The notes under the pieces: model-generated
Databases searched by the model: none
Told to the model about the DNA's origin: nothing
Seen by the model: only the letters and a program-made list of their open reading frames with translations
Translations under genes and position numbers: made by a program
Shown: positions 44,506-52,553 of the stretch, one piece after another
Position numbering within the stretch: position 1 is the stretch's first letter
Layout: each line of letters opens with the position of its first letter
Assembly: GCA_964354255.1 (NCBI GenBank)
Contig: CAYGYX010000003.1
Location: 21,887 to 85,886, forward strand
Direction: 5' to 3'
DNA length: 64,000 nucleotides
From: VGBK01 sp964354255
GTDB lineage: Bacteria; Actinomycetota; Acidimicrobiia; Spongiisociales; UBA11373

Positions 44506-45515
44506 CTCAGCCTCCGGGCCAGCATGGCATCGCCGAAGGAGAGGAACCGGTAGCCCCGCTCCAATGCCACCCGGTAGACCTCGCGCCAGCCCTCCCCCAT
44601 GAAGGCGGCGATGAGCACCACCAGGGTCGACCCGGGCACGTGGAAGTTGGTCACCAAGAGGTCCACCACCCGGAAGGAGTAGCCCGGCGTGATGAAGAGG
44701 TCGGTCGACCCGGGCCCCGGGTGAACCGCGCCGCCGGCATCGGTGGCGCTCTCCAGGGCCCGCACCACGGTGGTGCCCACTGCCACCACCCTCCCCCGGC
44801 GCCGGCGCGCCGCGGCCACCGCCGCCGCCGCCTGCTCGTCGACCAGGTAGTCCTCCCGGTGCATGTGGTGCTCCTCGAGGTGGGCGGCGGCAATGGGGCG
44901 GAAGGTGTCCACCCCGATGCCCAGGTCCACCGAGGCCACCTCGATCCCCCGCTCCCCCAGCCGCCGGAGCACCTCCGGAGTGAAGTGCAGGCCGGCGGTG
45001 GGGGCGGCCGCCGATCCGGGACGAGAGGCGTACACCGTCTGGTAGCGCTCCGGGTCCGCCAGCCGGCCGGTGAAGTAGGGAGGGAGGGGAACCTCCCCCC
45101 AGCGATCGAGCGCCTCCTCGAGAGGCAGCTCCCCGGCGTCGACCTCGAGCAGCGCCTGCCCCCGGTCGGGGCCGGCCACCACCGTGGCCCGTATCCCCCC
45201 GAAGCGCAGCCGGCTGCCCGGGCGGATACGCCGGGCGGGGCGCACCAGGGCCTCCCACCCGGCGGGAGTCGGGCGAAGCAAGAGCGCCTCCACCCGGCCC
45301 CCGCTGCCCTCCTTGTGCCCCAGCAGCCGCGCCCGGCGCACCCGGGTGCGGTTCACCACCACGAGGTCGCCGGCCGCCAGCAGGTCGGGCAGGTCGGCGA
45401 AGTGCCGATCTCCGAGCCCCTCCGCCACCAGGAGACGGGCCGCGTCGCGCGGCTCGGCCGGGACCTGGGCGATGGCCGCCTCGGGCAAGTCGTACACGAA
45501 GTTGGAAGTCCTCAC
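44502..45515 (-). CDS. queA: S-adenosylmethionine:tRNA ribosyltransferase-isomerase
   Basis: Transfers and rearranges the ribosyl part of SAM onto preQ1-tRNA to make epoxyqueuosine. It has about 337 residues with the N-terminal FVYDLPEAAIAQVPAEPRD, PLPPYFTG, APTAGLHFT and DLLVTNFHVPGSTL. The start lies in a run of three GTG codons (45521, 45518, 45515). The last is used because the family begins right after it, but no clear ribosome site decides. Confidence 0.95.
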   Translation of the reverse strand: MRTSNFVYDLPEAAIAQVPAEPRDAARLLVAEGLGDRHFADLPDLLAAGDLVVVNRTRVRRARLLGHKEGSGGRVEALLLRPTPAGWEALVRPARRIRPGSRLRFGGIRATVVAGPDRGQALLEVDAGELPLEEALDRWGEVPLPPYFTGRLADPERYQTVYASRPGSAAAPTAGLHFTPEVLRRLGERGIEVASVDLGIGVDTFRPIAAAHLEEHHMHREDYLVDEQAAAAVAAARRRRGRVVAVGTTVVRALESATDAGGAVHPGPGSTDLFITPGYSFRVVDLLVTNFHVPGSTLVVLIAAFMGEGWREVYRVALERGYRFLSFGDAMLARRLR

Positions 45516-45573
45516 CACCACCCCAGTCTGGGGCCCGCCGCCCGTCGCGCCAAGCCGATCACCGGTGGCGCCT

Positions 45574-46599
45574 CTACAGCAGCGAACCCTGCGGGCCCGG
45601 GGGCGGCGGCTCCACCCCCAGGTGGCGGTAGGTGAGAGCGGTGGCGATGCGCCCGCGGGGGGTCCGCTGCAGCAGCCCCTGCTGCAGCAGGAACGGCTCG
45701 TAGGCGTCCTCCACCGTCTCCGGCTCCTCGGATACGGCGATGGCCAGCGTGGAAAGGCCCACCGGGCCGCCGCCGAACTTGTGCACCACCGCTTCGAGGA
45801 TGGCTCGGTCCACCTTGTCCAGGCCGGCCCGGTCCACTTCGAACACCTCCAGGGCGCGGTGGGCGGTAGCCGCATCGACCACCCCGGCCGCGCGCACCGC
45901 CGCGAAGTCGCGCACCCGGCGCAGCAGCCGGTTGGCGACCCGGGGAGTCCCCCGGCTGCGAGTGGCGATCTCCCTGCCTCCCTCGGAGTCGACGGAGACC
46001 TCGAGGATGGAGGCGGAGCGCCGCACCACGGCCTCCAATTCCCCGGCCGGGTAGTAGTCGATGCGGGCCAGGTAGCCGAAGCGATCCCGCAAGGGAGGCG
46101 ACACCCGGCCCACCCGGGTGGTGGCCCCGACCAGGGTGAAGCCGGGCAGGTCGAGGCGGATGGAGCGGGCGGCCGGCCCTTTGCCCACGACGATGTCGAG
46201 CTGGAAGTCCTCCATGGCCGAGTAGAGGACCTCTTCGACCGCCCGGGGCAGGCGGTGCACCTCATCGATGAACATGACATCGCCCCGCTCCAGGTTGGAC
46301 AGGATGGCGGCCAGGTCGCCCGCCCGCTCCAGCGCCGGGCCGGAGGTGGCCCGGAACTGCGCTCCCATCTCATTGGCGACGATCGCCGCCATGGTGGTCT
46401 TGCCCAGCCCCGGGGGGCCGCTGAAGAGCAGGTGATCGACCGGCTCCCCCCGGCCGGCGGCCGCCTCGATGAGGATGGCGAGGCGCTCTTTGAGGTCCTC
46501 CTGGCCGACGAACTCCTCCATGCGCCGCGGGCGTAGCCCGGCCTCGAAGGCGGCCTCGTCCGGGTGGAGCGCCCCGGAGAGCAGGCCCTCTTCCCTCAT
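45574..46599 (-). CDS. ruvB: Holliday junction branch-migration ATPase RuvB
   Basis: Hexameric AAA+ motor that works with RuvA. It has 341 residues with Walker A SGPPGLGKTT, Walker B VMFIDEVHRL, sensor-1 LVGATTRVGRVSPPLRDRFG and a C-terminal winged helix (LLQQGLLQRTPRGRIAT). ATG at 46599 overlaps the ruvA stop as ATGA. Confidence 0.97.
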   Translation of the reverse strand: MREEGLLSGALHPDEAAFEAGLRPRRMEEFVGQEDLKERLAILIEAAAGRGEPVDHLLFSGPPGLGKTTMAAIVANEMGAQFRATSGPALERAGDLAAILSNLERGDVMFIDEVHRLPRAVEEVLYSAMEDFQLDIVVGKGPAARSIRLDLPGFTLVGATTRVGRVSPPLRDRFGYLARIDYYPAGELEAVVRRSASILEVSVDSEGGREIATRSRGTPRVANRLLRRVRDFAAVRAAGVVDAATAHRALEVFEVDRAGLDKVDRAILEAVVHKFGGGPVGLSTLAIAVSEEPETVEDAYEPFLLQQGLLQRTPRGRIATALTYRHLGVEPPPPGPQGSLL

Positions 46600-47168
46600 C
46601 GCCGCCCCAGCCGCTGCAGGGCGCTGCGGAGCAACGCCTCGATCTCCCCCTCCACCGGCAGGCCCTCGAGCGCCTGGCGGATCTCCGCCGCCTGGTAGCC
46701 CAGCCCCTCCAACGCCGACCGCACCTCCGCCAGGCTGCCGGCCCCGGGCACCTCCTCCAGTTCCGGCATCTCCAGGCGGGCCCGCAGGTCGAGGATCAGG
46801 CGCTGAGCGGTGCGCTTGCCCACCCCGGGCACCACGGTGAGGGCACCGGCGTCGGCGGTGGCGATGGCCCGGCGCAGGTCGGAAGGGCGCAGCGTCCCCA
46901 GCAGAGCGAGGGCGAGCCGCGGTCCCACCCCGGTTGCCCCGAGCAGGATCCGGAACAGGTCACGCTCCTCGGCGGTCGGGAAGCCGTAGAGGGCGACCTG
47001 GTCCTCACGCAGGTGCAGGTGGGTGTGCACCACCACCGGCTCCCCCACGGCGGGTACTTCGCCCAGGCCGCGCGGGGCCATGACCACCTCGAAGCCGACC
47101 CCGCCGGCATCGAGCAGCAGCCCCTCGGCGCCCTTGGCGGCCACCGTGCCCCGCAGGCGGCCGATCAT
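46596..47168 (-). CDS. ruvA: Holliday junction-binding protein RuvA
   Basis: Tetramer that holds the four-way junction and loads RuvB. It has 190 residues: an N-terminal OB fold (MIGRLRGTV), tandem helix-hairpin-helix motifs (LLGATGVGPRLALALLG; VVPGVGKRTAQRLI) and a flexible acidic linker before the RuvB-binding domain. ATG at 47168 overlaps the ruvC stop as ATGA; a longer upstream frame is not conserved. Confidence 0.96.
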   Translation of the reverse strand: MIGRLRGTVAAKGAEGLLLDAGGVGFEVVMAPRGLGEVPAVGEPVVVHTHLHLREDQVALYGFPTAEERDLFRILLGATGVGPRLALALLGTLRPSDLRRAIATADAGALTVVPGVGKRTAQRLILDLRARLEMPELEEVPGAGSLAEVRSALEGLGYQAAEIRQALEGLPVEGEIEALLRSALQRLGRR

Positions 47169-47665
47169 CGTTCGGCTCCGGCGACCGCCCGGCGCAGTCC
47201 CGCCGACTGCAGGTGACACAGAGCGACTGCCAGCGCGTCGGCCGCGTCGGCCGGCTCCGGCGCCGCCGACAGCCCCAGGCGCCGGGCCACCAGCGCCTGC
47301 ACCCGGTCCTTGGCGGCGTTGCCGCTGCCGGTGACGGCCAGCTTCACGGCCGACGGCGTGTATTCGTAGACCGGGACGCCCGCCCGGGCGGCGGCGAGCA
47401 GGATCACCCCGGAGGCTCGGCCCACCGCAGTGGCCGTCTGCAGGTTGCGGTTGACGAACACTTGCTCCACCGCCATCTCGGCCGGCCGGTAGTCGGCCAG
47501 GAGCTTCTCGAGGTCGGCGAACAACTCGGCGAGGCGCACGGCATCGGGGGACGCCGGCGAGGTACGGAGGGCCCCGGCGGCGACCGCTTGCAGGTGCTCA
47601 CCCCGGGAGACGATCACGCCGTACCCGGTGATGGAGAGGCCGGGGTCGATGCCGAGCACAGACAC
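47165..47665 (-). CDS. ruvC: Holliday junction resolvase RuvC
   Basis: Cuts the junction symmetrically. It has 166 residues with the RNase H-like catalytic acids in LGIDPGLSITGYG (Asp), VEQVFVNRN (Glu) and DAADALAVALCH (Asp pair), plus the conserved TPSAVKLAVTGSGNAAK. GTG at 47665. The gene order yebC-ruvC-ruvA-ruvB is standard. Confidence 0.96.
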   Translation of the reverse strand: MSVLGIDPGLSITGYGVIVSRGEHLQAVAAGALRTSPASPDAVRLAELFADLEKLLADYRPAEMAVEQVFVNRNLQTATAVGRASGVILLAAARAGVPVYEYTPSAVKLAVTGSGNAAKDRVQALVARRLGLSAAPEPADAADALAVALCHLQSAGLRRAVAGAER

Positions 47666-47705
47666 TCGTTCGCCAGGTTAGACGCCGGTGCGCTAGGCAC
47701 CAGGA

Positions 47706-48446
47706 TCATCCGGCCAGGGCGGCCATCACCTCGTCGCTGATGTCGAAGTTGCCGTAGACCGTCTGCACGTCGTCGAGCTCCTCGAGGGTATCGACCAGGC
47801 GCAGCACCTTGCGGGCCGTCTCCTCCCCCAGGGTCAGCAGGGTGCTGGGGAGGTAGGTGACCTCGGCCGAATCGATGGACACCTCGGCGTCCTCCAGGGC
47901 CTTGCGCACCGCCCGCAGGTCACCGGGGGCGGCGATTACCTCCCACTGCGCCCCCGAGGGCCGCACGTCCTCGGCCCCGGCGTCGAGGACGGCCATCATG
48001 ACCTGGTCCTCCTCGCCGGTGACCAGGAAGTAGCCCTTCTTCTCGAAAAGGTAGGCCACCGAGCCGGGCTCGCCCAGGTTGCCCCCGTGCCGCGAGAAGG
48101 TGGACCGCACGTCGGAAGCCGCCCGATTCCGATTATCGGTGAGCACCTGGACGTAGAGCGCCACCCCTCCCGGGGCATAGCCCTCGTACCAGATCTCCTC
48201 GTAGTTGGCCGTCCCGCCCTCCCCCGAGCCGCGCTTGATGGCGCGCTCTATGTTGTCGTTGGGCAACGACTGGGCCTTCGCCTTCTCGATCGCCTGGGCC
48301 AGCATCGCGTTGCCGGTCGGGTCGGGCCCACCCTGGCGGGCGGCCACTTCGACCGCCCGGGCCAGCTTGGCGAACAGCTGGCCGCGGCGAATGTCCTTCG
48401 CCCCCTTCTTGTGCTTGATGGTCGCCCATTTCGAGTGACCGGACAT
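47706..48446 (-). CDS. yebC: YebC/TACO1 family protein
   Basis: Conserved 246-residue three-domain protein, described as a transcriptional regulator and, more recently, as a ribosome-associated factor for proline-rich stretches. The N-terminus MSGHSKWATIKHKKGAKD and the IEKAKAQSLPNDNIERAIKRG segment are diagnostic. ATG at 48446 overlaps the pdxT stop by one base (TGATG). It precedes ruvC by 40 bases. Confidence 0.96.
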   Translation of the reverse strand: MSGHSKWATIKHKKGAKDIRRGQLFAKLARAVEVAARQGGPDPTGNAMLAQAIEKAKAQSLPNDNIERAIKRGSGEGGTANYEEIWYEGYAPGGVALYVQVLTDNRNRAASDVRSTFSRHGGNLGEPGSVAYLFEKKGYFLVTGEEDQVMMAVLDAGAEDVRPSGAQWEVIAAPGDLRAVRKALEDAEVSIDSAEVTYLPSTLLTLGEETARKVLRLVDTLEELDDVQTVYGNFDISDEVMAALAG

Positions 48447-49018
48447 CAGCGCTCTCCTGCCATCGCGAGGAGCAGTCTATGTACCCGGAGGTCCCCGGTC
48501 AGCTCGGGATGGAAGGCGGTGGCCAGCAGGCTGCCCTGGCGGACCATCACCGGGTGGCCGTCCACCGATGCCAGCACCTCCACCCCCGGCCCCGCCCGGT
48601 GCACCCGGGGGGCGCGGATGAACACCCCGTGCACCGTCCCCGTCATGCCCTTGACCTCGAGATCCGCCTCGAACGAGTCCACCTGCCGCCCGAAGGCGTT
48701 GCGGTCGACGACCACGTCCAGGACCCCCAGCTGGAGCTGCTCCCGTCCCCCGGTCGTGCCGCCCGCCAGGAAGATCATGCCTGCGCAGGTGCCCAGAGTG
48801 GGCAGGCCGGCGGCCGCTGCCCGCCGCAGCGGCTCGAGCAGGCCGTAGCGCTCGGCCAGCAAGCCGATGGTGGTCGATTCGCCCCCGGGGACGATGAGAG
48901 CGGACAGGCCCTCCAGATCACCGGGGGTGCGCACCAGCACCGGTTCCACCCCCAGCCGGGAGAGGGCGGCGGCATGCTCCCGGAAGTCGCCCTGGAGGGC
49001 GAGCACCCCTACCCGCAC
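48446..49018 (-). CDS. pdxT: Pyridoxal 5'-phosphate synthase glutaminase subunit PdxT
   Basis: Glutaminase that supplies ammonia to PdxS. It has 190 residues with VGVLALQGDFREH, the oxyanion region LIVPGGEST, the catalytic Cys in GTCAGMIFL and the His-Glu pair in FHPELTGD. GTG at 49018, two bases after the pdxS stop. The mycobacterial tesB-like gene between pdxS and pdxT is absent. Confidence 0.96.
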   Translation of the reverse strand: MRVGVLALQGDFREHAAALSRLGVEPVLVRTPGDLEGLSALIVPGGESTTIGLLAERYGLLEPLRRAAAAGLPTLGTCAGMIFLAGGTTGGREQLQLGVLDVVVDRNAFGRQVDSFEADLEVKGMTGTVHGVFIRAPRVHRAGPGVEVLASVDGHPVMVRQGSLLATAFHPELTGDLRVHRLLLAMAGER

Positions 49019-49020
49019 CC

Positions 49021-49902
49021 TCAGCGGCCCCTGGTCTGCAGCATCTCGGCCGGGGCGATCTTGCCGATCTCCAGGCCGGCCATCGGCGTGCCCAGCCCCC
49101 GGGAGACGCGGGCCAGCACCGCCGGGTCCTGGTAGTAGGTGGTGGCGGCGACGATAGCCGCCGCCCGGGGGGCCGGGTCCTCGCTCTTGAAGATCCCCGA
49201 GCCCACGAACACCCCGTCGCAGCCGAGCTGCATCATCAGGGCGGCGTCGGCCGGGGTGGCGATGCCCCCGGCGGCGAAGTTGACGACGGGGAGCCGGCCC
49301 GTCTCGGCGACCTCGCGTACCAGCTCGTAGGGGGCGCGCAGCTCACGGGCCGCCGAGGACAGCTGGTCCCCACCCAGGGTCGGCAGGCGGTGGATCTCGT
49401 CGCTCATGGCGCGCATGTGGCGCACGGCCTCGACGACGTTGCCCGTCCCCGCTTCGCCCTTGGTGCGGATCATCGCCGCTCCCTCGCCGATGCGGCGCAG
49501 GGCCTCGCCGAGGTCGCGGGCGCCGCACACGAAGGGGACGGTGAACTGCCATTTGTCGATGTGGTTCTCCTCGTCGGCAGGGGTGAGCACCTCGCTCTCA
49601 TCGACGAAGTCCACCCCCAGGGCCTGCAGGATCTGGGCCTCCACGAAGTGCCCGATGCGCGCCTTGGCCATCACCGGGATGGTGACCGCGGCCATGATCT
49701 CCTCGATGCGGGCGGTATCGGCCATGCGGGCCACCCCACCCTCGCGGCGGATGTCGGCCGGCACTCGCTCCAAGGCCATGACGGCGACCGCCCCCGCGTC
49801 CTCGGCGATCTTCGCCTGCTCGGCGGTGGTTACGTCCATGATCACCCCGCCCTTGAGCATCTCGGCGAGGCCCCGCTTAACGCGCACCGTGCCCTGCTCC
49901 AA
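49021..49902 (-). CDS. pdxS: Pyridoxal 5'-phosphate synthase subunit PdxS
   Basis: Makes PLP from ribose 5-phosphate, glyceraldehyde 3-phosphate and ammonia. It has 293 residues, a TIM barrel with the early GGVIMDVTTAEQAKIAEDAGA, VMAKARIGHFVEAQ (catalytic Lys), RTKGEAGTGNVVEAVRHMR (second Lys) and FAAGGIATPADAALMMQLG. The start is TTG at 49902, supported by AAGGAG five bases upstream; a GTG a few codons later is the alternative. Confidence 0.97.
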   Translation of the reverse strand: MEQGTVRVKRGLAEMLKGGVIMDVTTAEQAKIAEDAGAVAVMALERVPADIRREGGVARMADTARIEEIMAAVTIPVMAKARIGHFVEAQILQALGVDFVDESEVLTPADEENHIDKWQFTVPFVCGARDLGEALRRIGEGAAMIRTKGEAGTGNVVEAVRHMRAMSDEIHRLPTLGGDQLSSAARELRAPYELVREVAETGRLPVVNFAAGGIATPADAALMMQLGCDGVFVGSGIFKSEDPAPRAAAIVAATTYYQDPAVLARVSRGLGTPMAGLEIGKIAPAEMLQTRGR

Positions 49903-49966
49903 CTTGGCTCCTTGCCCGCAACGCCCTCAGCTTACTGCCGCACCGGGCCTGTCCCGGGGGCCGGGA

Positions 49967-51007
49967 TCACGACCCGGCCAGAGCGTCCCGGTACGCCGAC
50001 AGGTAGCCCTCGAGGACCGCCGCCCGGTCGAAGCGGGTCACCTCCCGGAGGCCGGCCCGGGCGAGGCGGTCGGTCTCCCCGGAATCGGAGAGCACGACTA
50101 CGAGGGCCTCGGCCAGTGCGGCCGCGTCGCCGGCCGGCGTCAGTCGTGCACAGGCGCCCGCCACGTGCCGGAAGGCAGGCAGGTCGCTGGCCACCACCGC
50201 GCACCCGGCGGCCATGCCTTCGGCGACTATCAGGCCGAAGCTCTCCCCGCCCAGGTTGGGGGCGCAGAGCACCTCGGCCTCGGCCAGCTCTCGGAGCTTG
50301 GCTTCCTCGTCTACCGGCCCGAGGAAGGCCACCCCTTCCGGGCCCGACGGTCGAAAGGCCCCCACCACATGCAGCCCGGCCGCCGGGACGGCAGTGCGCA
50401 CGAGCGGCCAGGCCTGCAGCAGCAGGTCGAGGCCTTTGCGCGGGTCGTCTCGCCCGACGAACACCACCCGGCCTCCCACCTTGCCGCCGGCCGGCCGGTA
50501 GCGGGCCGTGTCGAGCCCGTTGGGCACCACCCGGGTGGCGATGAAGGGCCGCACCGCCCCGGCCGCCACGGGGCTCACCGCGGTGGCCACCGCCAGGCGG
50601 CCGAGGAGGCGCCGCAGCAGAGGCGCCGCCCCCCGATAGAGACGAGAAACCACCGCCCCGGGGTCGGCGTGGAAGGTGCCGACCCGGGGCGCGCCGCCGG
50701 CGAGCACCGCCGCCGGACCGGTGAGCGGGACCAGCGGCTCGTGGACGTGGACCACCTCCGCGCCGGCCACCGCCTCTCGCACTCGGGCCACCGCGCCCGG
50801 GTGCAGGGTGACGAGAGCCCGGGAGCGGTTGATGGGAATTGAGACCACCGGCCCCACGTGCCGGGTGCCCAGCGGGCCGCCGCTCCCCGGGGAGACCGCC
50901 CACGCCTCGTGCCCCGCCTCCCTGAGCCAGGTCACCAGGGAGGTCACTTGCCCCTGCACGCCGCCGAAGACGGCCAGGTCGTAGGGGCAGACGACGGCGA
51001 CCTTCAT
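49967..51007 (-). CDS. pimA: GT4 glycosyltransferase, probably phosphatidylinositol mannosyltransferase PimA
   Basis: First mannosyltransfer onto phosphatidylinositol on the cytoplasmic face of the membrane. It has 346 residues and two Rossmann domains; the N-terminal MKVAVVCPYDLAVFGGVQGQ (20 residues), IPINRSRALV and the GT4 donor-site ESFGLIVAEGMAAG match PimA. ATG at 51007 has GGGAGG upstream and overlaps the acyltransferase stop as ATGA. The synteny pgsA-patA-pimA equals the mycobacterial PIM locus. Sugar specificity is inferred from context. Confidence 0.85.
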   Translation of the reverse strand: MKVAVVCPYDLAVFGGVQGQVTSLVTWLREAGHEAWAVSPGSGGPLGTRHVGPVVSIPINRSRALVTLHPGAVARVREAVAGAEVVHVHEPLVPLTGPAAVLAGGAPRVGTFHADPGAVVSRLYRGAAPLLRRLLGRLAVATAVSPVAAGAVRPFIATRVVPNGLDTARYRPAGGKVGGRVVFVGRDDPRKGLDLLLQAWPLVRTAVPAAGLHVVGAFRPSGPEGVAFLGPVDEEAKLRELAEAEVLCAPNLGGESFGLIVAEGMAAGCAVVASDLPAFRHVAGACARLTPAGDAAALAEALVVVLSDSGETDRLARAGLREVTRFDRAAVLEGYLSAYRDALAGS

Positions 51008-51888
51008 CGGGCCTCCCGGTCGCTGGGCCAGTTGGGGACCACCACGTGCCACTGCTCGGGAGCCTCGGCAATGATCCCCTCGAGGATGGCGGCGAGGCGC
51101 CGGGTGCCCACCTGCACCCGCTCCTCGAGCGTCCCTTCGATGGGCACGGCGAGGGGCGGGTGGATGTGAAAGCGGTGGCCCGCCTTCTTGCAGAAGTAGG
51201 TGCCCACCGGCAGCACCGTCGCCCCCGTCCGGCAGGCCAGGGCCAGTGGGCCCGCCGGCAGAGTCGTCTCCTCACCGAACAGGGTGACGGGGATCCCGTT
51301 CCCCTTCAGGTCACGATCGCACATCAGGGCCACCACCTTGCCTTCCTCGAGGCACTGGACCACCGCGTCGGTCGCCCGGGCGCCCCGCCCGGTGAGCACG
51401 ATGTCGATGTCCATCATCGCCCGCATCTCGACGAACCACCGCACCACCCGCTCGTTAACCAGGGCCTCGGCCACCCCCAGCACCCGTGCCCCTTCCGAGG
51501 CTGCCTTCAGCCCGGCCACCTCCCAGTTCCCCAGGTGCCCCACCGCCAGCACGATCCCGGGCGGGGCGGCGACGGCCTCCTTGAGTATCGATAGGCCCTC
51601 CACCTCGGAGATCTCGAGGACCCGGCGCCGCCGCCGGGGGCGCATCCAGAACGCCTCGGCGTAGTAGCGGCCGTAGAAGCCGAACACCCGCCGGGAGGCC
51701 CGCCGGGCATCCACCCCCGGCCCGAGGATGCGCCGCTGGTGGCGCTCGGCCATGGCCCGGCGCTTCCGGGCCAGGAAGGACAGCAGGTAACCGGCGCCGT
51801 AACCCAGGTGCCGCATCACCGGTTCGGGGAGCAGGCCGGCGAACCCCCAGAGGGCCCGGAAGACCAGGTAGCCGAAGAGCCCACTCAC
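51004..51888 (-). CDS. PatA-like phosphatidylinositol mannoside acyltransferase
   Basis: Membrane-associated LpxL/HtrB-family acyltransferase of 294 residues. The catalytic GHLGNWEVAGL (His-x4-Glu/Asp), the later MCDRDLKGNGIPV and GPLALACRTGATVLPVG are seen. Between pgsA and pimA it most probably acylates the mannose of PIM. GTG at 51888 overlaps the pgsA stop as GTGA. Confidence 0.87.
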   Translation of the reverse strand: MSGLFGYLVFRALWGFAGLLPEPVMRHLGYGAGYLLSFLARKRRAMAERHQRRILGPGVDARRASRRVFGFYGRYYAEAFWMRPRRRRRVLEISEVEGLSILKEAVAAPPGIVLAVGHLGNWEVAGLKAASEGARVLGVAEALVNERVVRWFVEMRAMMDIDIVLTGRGARATDAVVQCLEEGKVVALMCDRDLKGNGIPVTLFGEETTLPAGPLALACRTGATVLPVGTYFCKKAGHRFHIHPPLAVPIEGTLEERVQVGTRRLAAILEGIIAEAPEQWHVVVPNWPSDREAR

Positions 51889-52469
51889 GCCTTGAGCTGT
51901 ACCCAGGTGTTGTAGAAGCGCTGCAACACGGTGACCCAGGTGAGCACCGCCAGCACCCACACCGTCGCCGTCAGGCTGGGCACCCCCACCCCGGCCAGGC
52001 CGATCCCCCAGCAGAAGACCAGGATCCGCTCCGCTCGCCCCATGAGGCCGCCCTTACCCTGCATGCCCTCCCCCTCGGCCTTGGCGCGCAGGAAGGGGAT
52101 AAGCAGCGAACCGCACACCGCAATGAGCGACAGCATGACCAGGGTGGACCTTCCCTCCTCGGCCAGGTAGAAGCCGAGGCCGGTCCAGGAGGCCACCTCG
52201 CCGACGCGATCGGTGAACGAGTCGAGGAAGGCGCCGCGCCGGGTCTCGGTGCGCGTGAGCCGGGCGAGGATGCCGTCCATGACGTCCAGGGTGGCACCGA
52301 AGCCCACCACCATGGCGCCCACCGCCAGGTAGCCGAGAGCGATGAGCACCGACCCGGCCACCGCAATGCACAAGCCGAGCAGAGTGACCACGCTGGGGGT
52401 CAGCCCGAGGCGGGCCGCCCCGCGGGCGATGGGGTCAAAGGCGCGCGAAACCCGGCGACGGGCCCTCAT
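51885..52469 (-). CDS. pgsA: CDP-alcohol phosphatidyltransferase, probably phosphatidylinositol phosphate synthase
   Basis: Integral membrane enzyme of 194 residues with the complete signature D-x2-DG-x2-AR-x8-G-x3-D-x3-D, seen in LDVMDGILAR and GAFLDSFTD. The neighbouring PatA- and PimA-like genes point to inositol phosphate as acceptor (the Rv2612c position) instead of glycerol phosphate. ATG at 52469 has only a weak ribosome site. It is the first gene of the minus-strand block; the divergent EF-G paralogue begins 84 bases away. Confidence 0.88.
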   Translation of the reverse strand: MRARRRVSRAFDPIARGAARLGLTPSVVTLLGLCIAVAGSVLIALGYLAVGAMVVGFGATLDVMDGILARLTRTETRRGAFLDSFTDRVGEVASWTGLGFYLAEEGRSTLVMLSLIAVCGSLLIPFLRAKAEGEGMQGKGGLMGRAERILVFCWGIGLAGVGVPSLTATVWVLAVLTWVTVLQRFYNTWVQLKA

Positions 52470-52553
52470 GTCGAGCACAGCAGGGCCGAAGGTAGCACAC
52501 GGGTGGCGGCCGGCTCCCGGCAACTAAACTCGTGTGGCCCTGAGGAGGTTCGT

